From contig JBOFCO010000069.1 in assembly GCA_051646105.1 (NCBI GenBank), positions 1-13,377 on the forward strand: a stretch of DNA of 13,377 bases, written 5' to 3'. The notes below the pieces were generated by a model. The model saw only the letters and a list, made by a program, of their open reading frames with translations, did not search any database and was not told the origin of the DNA. Below are positions 1 to 7,173 of the stretch, one piece after another. The position numbers were made by a program, and so were the translations under genes. Source of the DNA: JBOFCO01 sp051646105. Its GTDB lineage: Bacteria; Pseudomonadota; Alphaproteobacteria; Rhodobacterales; Rhodobacteraceae. Each line of letters opens with the position of its first letter. Positions within the stretch are counted from its first letter, which is position 1.

Positions 1-1
1 T

Positions 2-571
2 GCCAGCCTTGCGGGATTGGAAAAGGCAATTGCGGCGAGCGATGCGGGGGCCATTGATCTGGCGGTCCATCGCATTCTGATGGGTCATGCGCTGATCGCG
101 GGGTTCGGGGGGATACCGCTGATCTATATGGGCGACGAACTGGGCCTTCTGAACGATCACAGCTATCGCGATGTGCCGGAACACGCCCATGACAGCCGCT
201 GGATTCACCGACCGCGAATGGACTGGGCCATGGCATCCCGGCACGGGCAGGATGAAACGCCATCCGCGCGGGTCTTTCGCGGCGTGCAGCATATTCTTGC
301 GCGACGGAAGGCCACGCCGCAGCTTCATGCCGGCTATCCGACGCGCGTGCTGGACAGCGGGCAGGATGGCATCCTTGCGGTTGCTCGTATCGCGCCGACC
401 GGGCCGCTGATCGGGCTTTACAACTTTACCGAGGACTGGCGGCATGTGCCGGAGACTTGGGCGCGCGATCAGGGTCTGACGCTGCTCCACGACGCATTGC
501 ATGATGCACCGGTTCCGACCGATGGCGGCGTGATTGCCCTGCCGCCCTATGCGCGGGTCTGGCTGCTGTAA
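2..571 (+). CDS. Amylosucrase-type GH13 glucosyltransferase, C-terminal part (5' end outside window)
   Basis: The reading frame is open from base 2, so the gene starts upstream; about 189 C-terminal residues are present. The visible protein begins ASLAGLEKAI and continues with GFGGIPLIYMGDELGLLND and later DSRWIHRPRMDW. As I recall them, these match the end of the (beta/alpha)8 barrel and the following region of amylosucrases (Neisseria and Deinococcus types). The rest is the beta-sandwich C domain, ending PPYARVWLL. Amylosucrase splits sucrose and transfers the glucose to an alpha-1,4-glucan. The catalytic Asp and Glu and the transition-state Asp lie upstream and cannot be checked. A related GH13 enzyme such as sucrose hydrolase or trehalose synthase is possible, but the MGDELGLLND and DSRWIHRP signatures favour amylosucrase. 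The stop lies 3 bp from the stop of the convergent yggS gene. Confidence 0.8.
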   Translation, partial: ASLAGLEKAIAASDAGAIDLAVHRILMGHALIAGFGGIPLIYMGDELGLLNDHSYRDVPEHAHDSRWIHRPRMDWAMASRHGQDETPSARVFRGVQHILARRKATPQLHAGYPTRVLDSGQDGILAVARIAPTGPLIGLYNFTEDWRHVPETWARDQGLTLLHDALHDAPVPTDGGVIALPPYARVWLL

Positions 572-574
572 GGT

Positions 575-1231
575 TCAGCGGCTGTAGTCCCGCGCCCCGA
601 AAATGGCGCTGCCGACGCGGATATGGGTTGCCCCCTCGGCCAGTGCTGTTTCGAAATCCGCCGACATGCCCATCGACAGCCCGGAAAGGTCATTGCGCGC
701 GGCGATCCCGGCCAGCGTTCGAAAATGCGGGCGGCTGTCCTCCCCCTCTGGCGGGATACACATCAGGCCCGCCACGGGCAGATCAAGCCCGCGACAGAAG
801 GCTATGAAGTCATCCACCGCTTCCGGCAGCACGCCGGCCTTTTGCGGTTCGGCGCCGGTGTTTACCTGCACGAACAGGTTCGGACAGGTGCCGCGTTCCT
901 GCGCCAGCCGCGCCAGCTTTTCCGCCAGCGACGGGCGATCAAGCGTATGGATCGCGTCGAACAGATCGACGGCAGCCTTCGCCTTGTTGGTTTGCAGGGG
1001 GCCGATCATGTGCAATGCCACACCGGGAAAGCGGTCACGCCATGCGGGCCATTTCGCCTGCGCTTCCTGCACATAATTTTCCCCGAAAACCCGATGCCCG
1101 GCTTGCAGAACTGCCTCGACCCGTGCGGGGGGCTGGATTTTCGAAACAGCAATCAGGGTGGCAGAACCTTCAGCGCGCCCTGCCATACGCAGCGCCGTCC
1201 GCATCCGGTCTTTTATATCGTCAAGGGACAT
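575..1231 (-). CDS. yggS: YggS/PROSC family pyridoxal-phosphate homeostasis protein
   Basis: 218 residues, close to the usual 220-235 of the family. It is a single-domain alanine-racemase-like barrel that binds PLP without known enzyme activity and buffers free PLP and amino-acid/keto-acid pools in the cytoplasm. Visible motifs: AVSK with the PLP lysine at residue 31, FGENYVQEAQAK, HMIGPLQTNKAK, VNTGAEPQKAG, GLMCIPP, LSMGMSADFETA, and the terminal IRVGSAIFGARDY phosphate-binding segment. All expected family blocks are present in order, so it looks intact. The ATG at 1229-1231 is preceded by GGATAAGG as a ribosome-binding site. The gene lies downstream of the porin on the same strand, but the porin terminator separates them, so it probably has its own promoter in the short gap or depends on readthrough. 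Confidence 0.93.
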   Translation of the reverse strand: MSLDDIKDRMRTALRMAGRAEGSATLIAVSKIQPPARVEAVLQAGHRVFGENYVQEAQAKWPAWRDRFPGVALHMIGPLQTNKAKAAVDLFDAIHTLDRPSLAEKLARLAQERGTCPNLFVQVNTGAEPQKAGVLPEAVDDFIAFCRGLDLPVAGLMCIPPEGEDSRPHFRTLAGIAARNDLSGLSMGMSADFETALAEGATHIRVGSAIFGARDYSR

Positions 1232-1263
1232 CGCCTTATCCGTTCAACGGAGCCGTCAAAAGA

Positions 1264-1289
1264 AAAGAGCGGGCTTTCGCCCGCTCTTT
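1264..1289 (-). terminator. Rho-independent terminator of the porin gene
   Basis: A perfect 11-bp inverted repeat, AAAGAGCGGGC / GCCCGCTCTTT, with a 4-base loop. Read on the minus strand the loop is GAAA (a GNRA tetraloop) and the stem runs into TTTTCTTTT. It begins 25 bp past the porin stop, which suits a highly expressed monocistronic outer-membrane gene. On the plus strand no convergent gene needs it. Confidence 0.9.
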
Positions 1290-1314
1290 CCATAAACCTT
1301 GCGGTCAGACTGGA

Positions 1315-2160
1315 TCAGAAGTTCAGCTGAACGCCGAGGTCGGCGATGGTGTCGGTGCCGTTGTCGACGATACCGCCGAGAAGGCTCGCGCCGCCGCCCA
1401 GATCGTAGGAAGCACCGATACCGAAGGTGTCGTTGTCAGCGAAGTCCTGGTTCTGGGTCGCGAAAGCGGTCACGGTGGTGGCCGAGTTCACAGCGTAGTC
1501 AACCGAGAGAGCGATCGCCATATCAGCAGCGCTGTCACGGTCAACGATCTTGGCCTTGACAGTGACCGGATCGAAGGCAGCCGAACCGGAGAGCGACAGT
1601 TCGTCGTCGGTTGCGTTGTCTTCGTAGCCCAGAGCGACCGAGTAGTCACCAGCAGCGTACTTCACGGCAACCGAAGCGAAGTCATCGTCAGCTGCATTGA
1701 GGTTGGTGTCGATGGTCTGACCCAGGCCCAGACCGAAGGTCAGGTTGCCAGCGGCATACTCATAGTACGCACCGGTCACGTCCTTGCCGAGCCAGCCGAT
1801 TTCGTTGTAGTCGCCCAGGCCGGTGTAGCCCACGCCCGAAACCTGACCAACCAGGATGTCAGCAGCATTGCCGGTGTCGCCCATGACGAGCTTGCCGAAG
1901 GCGCCTTTCAGCCAGACGGTCGAGTCGCCGTTGGCAGTGTTGCCCACGCCCGACTGGTCGTTGCGCACTTCGAAGCCGAAGGTCAGACCGCCATCGGTTT
2001 CACCTTCGCCCGAGAAAATCACGCGAACGCGGGACGAATAGGCGGCATCTTCGCCGTCATACACGACACCCATACGGGTTTTCGCCGAAACCGACACTTC
2101 CGCAGCGGCAACGCCAGCCGTCAGAACCAGTGCCGAGGTCGCGAGAAGAACTTTTTTCAT
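1315..2160 (-). CDS. Outer-membrane porin, Rhodobacteraceae type
   Basis: 281 residues from the chosen start. The N-terminus is a classic Sec signal peptide: MKK, a hydrophobic run VLLATSALVLTAGV, then AAA cut before Glu21. The mature protein is acidic, rich in Gly/Asp/Ala with alternating polar and hydrophobic residues (for example RVRVIFSGEG and LTFGFEVRND). It ends in QLNF, the terminal Phe expected of BAM-inserted barrels. This fits a 16-strand general diffusion porin such as Rhodobacter porin, forming trimers for small hydrophilic solutes; strand count and selectivity are inferred. An ATG nine bases upstream (2167-2169, adding MSK) is nearly on top of the GAGGG site, with one base between, so the ATG at 2158-2160 with 10 bases is preferred. 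The codon choice looks strongly biased, as in abundant proteins. Confidence 0.9.
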   Translation of the reverse strand: MKKVLLATSALVLTAGVAAAEVSVSAKTRMGVVYDGEDAAYSSRVRVIFSGEGETDGGLTFGFEVRNDQSGVGNTANGDSTVWLKGAFGKLVMGDTGNAADILVGQVSGVGYTGLGDYNEIGWLGKDVTGAYYEYAAGNLTFGLGLGQTIDTNLNAADDDFASVAVKYAAGDYSVALGYEDNATDDELSLSGSAAFDPVTVKAKIVDRDSAADMAIALSVDYAVNSATTVTAFATQNQDFADNDTFGIGASYDLGGGASLLGGIVDNGTDTIADLGVQLNF

Positions 2161-2170
2161 TTTGGACATT

Positions 2171-2175
2171 CCCTC
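2171..2175 (-). promoter_or_regulatory. Ribosome-binding site that decides the porin start
   Basis: GAGGG on the minus strand. It lies 10 bases before the ATG at 2158-2160 and only 1 base before the alternative ATG at 2167-2169, which favours the downstream start and a clean MKK signal peptide. Confidence 0.65.
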
Positions 2176-2505
2176 GTTGTCTCTCAGAATGCGCCCAACT
2201 CAGGAGAATCCGAACTGGGTATGGACCCTATTTCGCCGCTGGCTCGTTTCATTGCAACGGCTGCGAAAGGGCCACGGGGAAAGACGTAACCGATGGTGCA
2301 GCTTTGCCACAGTGATTCCGCGGGCATCGGCAAAGGTCCGCGCAAGCGGTTCATGACACGCGAAAGCCTTGCTGCAAAGGCCGCCACGCGCGGCCCTGAA
2401 AAGCCTTGTCCGGCAGGGGTTACCGGGCTAGACAACGCCAAGGCCCTGCCTGCCGGTCATCTATACATATGCGGGCAAGGGCGGGCTTTGGGGGATTGCG
2501 GCACC
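2176..2505. other. Divergent leader region between porin and DUF3576 lipoprotein genes
   Basis: About 330 bp without a convincing gene. It must hold the porin promoter (minus strand) and that of the DUF3576 gene (plus strand). I found no strong sigma70 pair for either. On the porin side TTGCAA (reverse strand, around 2250) has no good -10 partner. On the plus side TATACA at 2462-2467 resembles a -10 but has no -35 at 16-18 bp. An inverted repeat, CCGGCAGG at 2410-2417 and CCTGCCGG at 2449-2456, lies just before that TATACA. The open frames here start with poor codons or lack recognisable protein sequence. Confidence 0.5.
2410..2456. repeat. Inverted repeat upstream of the DUF3576 gene
   Basis: Arms CCGGCAGG (2410-2417) and CCTGCCGG (2449-2456) are exact complements with 31 bases between. 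The right arm overlaps a second copy of the CCTGCC unit, so GGCAGGG (2412-2418) can instead pair with CCCTGCC (2444-2450). It could be an operator or an RNA hairpin. The role is unknown and a chance origin in GC-rich DNA is possible. Confidence 0.4.
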
Positions 2506-3003
2506 ATGCAGGCGAAGAGAATCGGTCGGACAGCAGGGTTGATCGGCCTTCTGGGCCTGCTGGCGGGTTGTGGCGGTGGCGGACTGTTCGGCAACCGCGC
2601 TGCCAACCAGACCGACCTGCCGCAGGAACGCATTGCAGCCGCGCCTGCCGAAAAGCGGCAATCCAGCTTTTTCGACCTGTTCGCGGACCGTGACAACCCG
2701 AACACCACGGTCGAGGTGAACAAGTATATATGGCAGGCCGCGCTTGAGGTTCTGGATTTCCTGCCCAAGGAACAGGTCGACCCGTTCTCGGGCGTGATCG
2801 TTACGGGCTACGGTACACCGCCCGGCGGCGGGCGGGCCTATCGCGCCACGGTGCTGGTCAATGATCCGGCACTGGATGCGCGATCGCTGAAGGTGTCGCT
2901 GGAAAGCAGGGGCGGCGCCGTATCCGCCGAAACCGCACGCGCGGTCGAAGACGCGATCCTGACTCGCGCCCGCCAGTTGCGCATCCGCGACAGCAGGCTG
3001 TAA
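2506..3003 (+). CDS. DUF3576 domain lipoprotein
   Basis: 165 residues from the ATG at 2506. The N-terminus MQAKRIGRTAG is basic and followed by a hydrophobic stretch ending in the lipobox LLAGC, with the lipidated cysteine at residue 22. A Gly-rich linker and a polar, probably disordered segment follow. From about residue 55 comes the conserved domain: FFDLFADRD, VNKYIWQAALEVLDFLP, DPFSGVIVTGYG, YRATVLVNDPALDARSLKVS and a C-terminal helix rich in Ala/Arg. This matches what I know as DUF3576, a family of alphaproteobacterial envelope lipoproteins of unknown function that often sits before leuS. The frame is open back to 2293, but that start would bury the lipobox in the middle of the protein, so 2506 is preferred; GGGGGA at 2490-2495 is an acceptable ribosome site. 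Membrane location is inferred. Confidence 0.85.
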   Translation: MQAKRIGRTAGLIGLLGLLAGCGGGGLFGNRAANQTDLPQERIAAAPAEKRQSSFFDLFADRDNPNTTVEVNKYIWQAALEVLDFLPKEQVDPFSGVIVTGYGTPPGGGRAYRATVLVNDPALDARSLKVSLESRGGAVSAETARAVEDAILTRARQLRIRDSRL

Positions 3004-3041
3004 GGGCGGCGCACCGCGCGATCCCGGATACTGAAACAGCG

Positions 3042-3062
3042 CCAGTGTCCGGCGGGCACTGG
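3042..3062 (+). other. Hairpin between the DUF3576 gene and leuS
   Basis: CCAGTGTCC pairs with GGGCACTGG (8 Watson-Crick pairs and one G-U) around a 3-base loop. A smaller hairpin, GGGC TTTC GCCC, follows at 3068-3079. No T-run follows the first, so it is at best a weak or Rho-assisted terminator for the lipoprotein gene. It abuts the candidate leuS promoter. Confidence 0.45.
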
Positions 3063-3087
3063 ACCTTGGGCTTTCGCCCTGTATAAC
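3060..3087 (+). promoter_or_regulatory. Candidate sigma70 promoter of leuS
   Basis: TGGACC at 3060-3065 (four of six matches to TTGACA), a 16-bp spacer and TATAAC at 3082-3087 (five of six matches to TATAAT). Transcription would begin near 3094, giving a leader of about 25 bases that contains the leuS ribosome site. The spacer holds the GGGC TTTC GCCC inverted repeat. Confidence 0.4.
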
Positions 3088-3104
3088 CGGCGCGATGTTT
3101 TCCC

Positions 3105-3110
3105 GAAGGA
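3105..3110 (+). promoter_or_regulatory. Ribosome-binding site that decides the leuS start
   Basis: GAAGGA with 8 bases to the ATG at 3119. The in-frame upstream ATG at 3095 would add eight residues (MFSRRNAP) and has no such site before it. The family usually starts near MSRYD, which agrees with 3119. Confidence 0.75.
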
Positions 3111-3118
3111 ATGCCCCG

Positions 3119-5662
3119 ATGTCGCGCTACGATCCCGCCACCAGCGAAAAGAAATGGCAGGAGGCCTGGGACAAGGCCGGGGTTTTCACCGCGCGGCGCG
3201 ATGCGAAGAAGCCCAAGTATTACGTGCTGGAGATGTTCCCCTATCCGTCGGGGCGCATCCACATGGGCCATGTGCGCAACTATACGATGGGCGACGTGGT
3301 GGCGCGCGCCAAGGCCGCGCAAGGGTATTCGGTGCTGCATCCGATGGGCTGGGATGCCTTTGGCATGCCCGCCGAGAATGCCGCTATGGAGCGCGGCGGG
3401 CATCCGAAGGACTGGACATATGGCAACATCGCCGACATGCGCGGCCAGATGAAGCCTTTGGGCCTGTCCATCGACTGGTCCCGCGAATTCGCCACCTGCG
3501 ACCCGGAATATTACGGCCAGCAGCAGGCGATGTTCATCGACATGATGGAAAAGGGTCTGGTCTATCGCAAGAACGCGGTGGTGAACTGGGATCCGGTCGA
3601 CATGACCGTGCTGGCGAACGAGCAGGTGATCGACGGCAAGGGCTGGCGGTCTGGCGCGGTGGTGGAACGGCGGGAACTGACGCAATGGTTTTTCCGCATT
3701 TCCGATTTCTCGGCGGAATTGCTGGCGGCGCTGGACGGGTTGAAGGATTGGCCCGAAAAGGTGCGGCTGATGCAGGCGAACTGGATCGGCCAGTCGCGCG
3801 GGTTGCAGTTTGCATTCTCGACCATCGGTGCACCAGACGGGTTCGACCGGATCGAGGTGTATACAACGCGGCCCGACACGCTGATGGGCGCGTCTTTCGC
3901 CGCGATCAGCCCGGATCATCCGCTGGCCAAGCATCTGGAACGGCATGATCCGAAGATCGCGGAATTCGTGGCCGAATGCCGCCGTGGCGGAACCTCTGCC
4001 GAAGCGATCGAGACGGCGGAAAAGCTGGGCCTTGATACCGGCATCCGCGTGCGGCACCCGCTGGACCCGGATTGGGAACTGCCGGTCTATATCGCCAATT
4101 TCGTGCTGATGGATTACGGCACCGGGGCGATCTTCGGTTGCCCCGCGCATGACCAGCGGGATTTCGAGTTTGCGACGAAATATGGGCTGGCTATACTGCC
4201 GGTGTTCGTGGCGGAGGGTGCCAAGGAAGTCACACTGAGCGAAGCCTTCGTGCCGCTGAAATCCGAGCGGGTTCAGTATGTTCGCGGTTTCGCGGGCGAC
4301 GTGGTGCAGACCGGCGATGCCGCTGTTGACGCCGCGATTGTTGCTTGCGAGGCCAAGGGCATCGGGCGGGGTGTCACCAACTACCGCCTACGCGACTGGG
4401 GGGTCAGCCGGCAACGCTACTGGGGCTGCCCGATTCCGGTGGTGCATTGCGAAAGCTGTGGCGTGGTGCCGGAGAGGAAAGAGAACCTGCCGGTCGAACT
4501 GCCCTATGACGTGACCTTCGACGTGCCCGGCAACCCGCTGGACCGGCACCCGACCTGGCGCGATGTGCCCTGCCCGACATGCGGGGCGAAAGCGCGGCGC
4601 GAGACGGACACGATGGATACCTTCGTCGATTCGTCCTGGTATTACGCCCGCTTCACCGCGCCGAGTGCCAAGACGCCGACGGTGGCAGAGGATGCCGATT
4701 ACTGGATGAACGTCGATCAGTATATCGGCGGGATCGAGCACGCGATCCTGCACCTGCTCTATTCCCGCTTCTTTGCCCGCGCCATGCACCAGACCGGCCA
4801 CCTGCCCGCCAAGGCGATAGAGCCGTTCAATGCGCTGTTCACGCAGGGCATGGTGACGCATGAAATTTACAAGACGACCGATGCGCAAGGCCGCCCGGTC
4901 TATCACCTGCCGGAGGATGTGATAGACGGAAAGCTTGCTGACGGCACGGCAGTCGAAATCATCCCCTCTGCCAAGATGTCGAAATCAAAGAAGAACGTCG
5001 TCGACCCTTTGGCGATCATCGCGGCCTTTGGCGCAGACACCGCGCGCTGGTTCGTGATGTCCGACAGCCCGCCGGAGCGCGATGTGGAATGGACATCCTC
5101 TGGCGCGGAGGCCGCGTTCAAGTTCCTTGGCCGGGTCTGGCGGCTGGCGTCGGAAGTGAACTCTCGCGGCGAGGGCGACCCCGCCCATGACGCAGCGCTG
5201 CTGAAAGCGATGCACCGCGCGATTGCCGATGTGACGCACGGGATCGAGAACTTCGCCTTCAACAAGTCGGTGGCGAAGCTGTACGAATTTGCCAATACCT
5301 TCTCGAAATCCGATGCCTCTGCCACGGCCAAGCGGCAGGCGATGCTGGTGATGGCGCAGCTTCTGTCGCCGATGGTGCCGCATCTGGCCGAAGATGTCTG
5401 GGAAATGCTGGGCGGGCAGGGGCTGGTCGCGCAGGCGGCATGGCCCAAGGCTGACCCTGCGATGCTGGTCGACGATACAGTGACCCTGCCGATCCAGATC
5501 AACGGCAAGCGGCGGGCGGAAATCAGCGTGCCGAAGGATATGCCCGCAGATCAGGTTGAAAAGCTGGTGCTGGCGGATGAGGATGTGGTGAAGTTTCTGG
5601 GCGGGCAGCCGGTGAAAAAGCTGATCGTCGTGCCGGGGCGCATCGTCAATGTGGTTGTCTGA
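3119..5662 (+). CDS. leuS: Leucyl-tRNA synthetase
   Basis: 847 residues, close to the 860 of the E. coli enzyme. It charges tRNA-Leu with leucine in the cytoplasm and clears mischarged products. The class I ATP site shows PYPSGRIHMGH (HMGH at 48-51) and the KMSKS loop AKMSKSKKN at 619-623. The inserted editing domain has TTRPDT at 249-254 and GTGAIFGCPAHDQRDFEFA, with the editing aspartate at 345, so editing looks intact. Two CxxC pairs (Cys444/447 and Cys485/488) lie before RETDTMDTFVDSSWYYARF and suggest a bound zinc. The anticodon-binding helices (from about 670) and a C-terminal domain ending KKLIVVPGRIVNVVV complete it. The ORF overlaps lptE by 14 bp, so translation is probably coupled. 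Confidence 0.98.
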   Translation: MSRYDPATSEKKWQEAWDKAGVFTARRDAKKPKYYVLEMFPYPSGRIHMGHVRNYTMGDVVARAKAAQGYSVLHPMGWDAFGMPAENAAMERGGHPKDWTYGNIADMRGQMKPLGLSIDWSREFATCDPEYYGQQQAMFIDMMEKGLVYRKNAVVNWDPVDMTVLANEQVIDGKGWRSGAVVERRELTQWFFRISDFSAELLAALDGLKDWPEKVRLMQANWIGQSRGLQFAFSTIGAPDGFDRIEVYTTRPDTLMGASFAAISPDHPLAKHLERHDPKIAEFVAECRRGGTSAEAIETAEKLGLDTGIRVRHPLDPDWELPVYIANFVLMDYGTGAIFGCPAHDQRDFEFATKYGLAILPVFVAEGAKEVTLSEAFVPLKSERVQYVRGFAGDVVQTGDAAVDAAIVACEAKGIGRGVTNYRLRDWGVSRQRYWGCPIPVVHCESCGVVPERKENLPVELPYDVTFDVPGNPLDRHPTWRDVPCPTCGAKARRETDTMDTFVDSSWYYARFTAPSAKTPTVAEDADYWMNVDQYIGGIEHAILHLLYSRFFARAMHQTGHLPAKAIEPFNALFTQGMVTHEIYKTTDAQGRPVYHLPEDVIDGKLADGTAVEIIPSAKMSKSKKNVVDPLAIIAAFGADTARWFVMSDSPPERDVEWTSSGAEAAFKFLGRVWRLASEVNSRGEGDPAHDAALLKAMHRAIADVTHGIENFAFNKSVAKLYEFANTFSKSDASATAKRQAMLVMAQLLSPMVPHLAEDVWEMLGGQGLVAQAAWPKADPAMLVDDTVTLPIQINGKRRAEISVPKDMPADQVEKLVLADEDVVKFLGGQPVKKLIVVPGRIVNVVV

Positions 5663-6137
5663 CCGCCGCATCTTTCTTTCGGGACTTCTCGCGCTTGCAG
5701 GCTGCGGGTTCCAGCCTGCCTATGGGCCGGGCGGCCCGGCGCGGAAACTGCTTGGCACGATCCACGTCAATGATCCGACCGACAAGGACGGGTTCGATCT
5801 GGTCGAACGACTGGAGGAACGCCTGGGGCGGCCTGAAAACCCTGCCTATGTCCTGGTGTATCGCATCACGACCAAGGCGCAGGGGTTGGGAATCACGGCG
5901 GAAAACGCCATCACCCGTTATAATCTGGCTGGCAGCGTCGAATACAGCCTGCGCAAGCGGGATGACGGGGCCGAGATCGCGGCGGGTGTCGTCGACAGTT
6001 TCACCGCCTATGCCGCAACCGGCAGCATGCTGGGCACCGAGGCCGCACGTCAGGATGCGCAGACGCGGCTGATGCGGCTGCTTGCTGACCAGATCGTTAC
6101 CCAGCTTGTCGCCTCCTCGGGGCGCTGGGGGAAATGA
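5649..6137 (+). CDS. lptE: LPS-assembly lipoprotein LptE
   Basis: 162 residues. A short basic N-terminus (SDRR) leads into a hydrophobic segment and the lipobox LALAGC, with the lipidated cysteine at residue 19, then GFQPAYGPGG, typical of alphaproteobacterial LptE. The rest is a small alpha/beta domain: an I-H-V-N strand, GFDLVERLEERL helix, YVLVYRIT strand, ITRYNLAGSVEYSLR strand and a final helix in which RLMRLLADQIVTQL is visible. LptE plugs the LptD barrel in the outer membrane and helps deliver lipopolysaccharide to the surface; lptD is not in this window. The start codon lies within the end of leuS and its stop overlaps the holA start by 4 bp, a compact leuS-lptE-holA order also known from other proteobacteria, which supports the call. 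Confidence 0.92.
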   Translation: MWLSDRRIFLSGLLALAGCGFQPAYGPGGPARKLLGTIHVNDPTDKDGFDLVERLEERLGRPENPAYVLVYRITTKAQGLGITAENAITRYNLAGSVEYSLRKRDDGAEIAAGVVDSFTAYAATGSMLGTEAARQDAQTRLMRLLADQIVTQLVASSGRWGK

Positions 6138-7159
6138 AGCTTTCGGGGCGAGAAGCCTCGCGCTATCTGGCCAAGCCCGATTCGGGCCGCGCGGGGCTGT
6201 TGATCTTTGGCGCGGATGCGATGCGCGTGGCGCTGAAGCGGCAGGAAGCCATCGCAGCACTGATCGGACCGGAGGGCGAAGCCGAAATGCGGCTGACCCG
6301 CATTCCCGCCGCCGATCTGCGCAAGGATTCCGTGCTGGTCATCGATGCGGTCAAGGCGCAGGGGTTCTTTCCCGGTCCGCGTGTTGCTTTTGTCGAGGAT
6401 GCCGCCGACGGGCTTTCGGATGTTCTTCGCGCGGCATTGTCGGACTGGCGGCCGGGTGATGCCACGCTTGTGGTGACGGCGGGCAATCTGACGGCCAAAT
6501 CGGCGCTTCGGAAAGTGTTCGAGGATAACGGCAATGCCGTTGCCATCGGTATCTACGACGATCCCCCCACTAAAGAGGAGATCGAGGCGGAATTGATCCG
6601 CGCCGGGCTGAAAGCCATCGATCCCGCCGCGATGACCGATCTTGTCGCCCTGTCCCGTGCGCTCGATCCCGGCGATTTCCGGCAGACCGTCGAAAAGATC
6701 GGGCTGTACAAATGGGGCGATGTCACACCACTGACACCCTCCGAGGTGGCGCTTTCCGCCCCTGCCACGGTCGAGGCTGAAGTCGACGATGCCCTGAACC
6801 TTGTGGCAGAGGGGCAGCGCGATGCCCTTGGCGCGATCATGCGGCGGCTGGAGGGGCAGGGGGTTAGTCCGGTGACATTGTGCATCGGGGCGGAACGACA
6901 TTTCAGGGCGCTTCATGCAGCGGCCAGCGATCCCGGCGGGGCCGGCGCGGGGCTGGCGCGGATGCGTCCGCCCGTGTTCGGCCCCCGCCGCGACCGTATG
7001 GCGCGACAGGCACAGGCCTGGGGTGTGCTGGCACTGGAAAAGGCGCTGGCGCATCTGATCGAAACCGATTTGACACTACGCTCTACCTCGAAAGCGCCGG
7101 GGATGGCGCTGATCGAACGTGCGCTGATGCGGCTGGTGGAAATGCCGCGCGGGCGCTGA
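6134..7159 (+). CDS. holA: DNA polymerase III delta subunit
   Basis: 341 residues, near the 343 of E. coli delta. It is the clamp-loader subunit that opens the beta sliding clamp during replication. The N-terminal domain (to about 130) resembles the degenerate AAA+ fold: LLIFGADAMRVALKRQEAI, a region with DAVKAQGFFPGPRVAFVEDAADG, and DATLVVTAGNLTAKSALRKVFED. The middle helical lid (about 140-215) shows DLVALSRALDPGDFRQTVEKIGLY. The collar domain (about 220-341) shows DALNLVAEGQRDALGAIMRRLEGQG and ends in LIERALMRLVEMPRGR. No functional Walker A motif is seen, as expected for delta. The ATGA overlap with lptE fixes the start. Sequence conservation in this family is low, so the operon position after lptE is a large part of the evidence. 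Confidence 0.92.
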   Translation: MKLSGREASRYLAKPDSGRAGLLIFGADAMRVALKRQEAIAALIGPEGEAEMRLTRIPAADLRKDSVLVIDAVKAQGFFPGPRVAFVEDAADGLSDVLRAALSDWRPGDATLVVTAGNLTAKSALRKVFEDNGNAVAIGIYDDPPTKEEIEAELIRAGLKAIDPAAMTDLVALSRALDPGDFRQTVEKIGLYKWGDVTPLTPSEVALSAPATVEAEVDDALNLVAEGQRDALGAIMRRLEGQGVSPVTLCIGAERHFRALHAAASDPGGAGAGLARMRPPVFGPRRDRMARQAQAWGVLALEKALAHLIETDLTLRSTSKAPGMALIERALMRLVEMPRGR

Positions 7160-7173
7160 ACTCAGCGCTTTTT
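7153..7173 (+). terminator. Short intrinsic terminator of the leuS-lptE-holA block, covering the holA stop
   Basis: GCGCTG (7153-7158) pairs with CAGCGC (7163-7168) around AACT and is followed by TTTTT (7169-7173). Two G-U pairs could extend the stem into the T-run. The holA stop TGA (7157-7159) and the convergent DUF1801 stop (7162-7164) both lie inside. On the minus strand no T-run follows the stem, so it would act only on plus-strand transcripts. A stem of six pairs is short. Confidence 0.5.

Noticed and set aside
1015..2289. 424-codon open frame on the plus strand opposite the porin gene
   Set aside because: It lies antisense to a clear porin with signal peptide and terminator, has no family motifs, and long antisense frames are common opposite GC-rich, codon-biased genes.
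2184..2441. 85-codon open frame on the minus strand in the porin upstream region
   Set aside because: It begins with TTG, lacks a ribosome site and has no recognisable sequence; it overlaps the expected porin promoter region.
2293..2505. 71-codon N-terminal extension of the DUF3576 lipoprotein
   Set aside because: It would place the lipobox in the middle of the protein, and the sequence of the extension resembles nothing recognisable. The ATG at 2506 gives a normal lipoprotein signal.
2858..4150. 430-codon open frame on the minus strand opposite the DUF3576 gene end and leuS
   Set aside because: The translation is rich in His, Arg and Pro without domains and covers the most conserved part of leuS, as expected for an antisense shadow.
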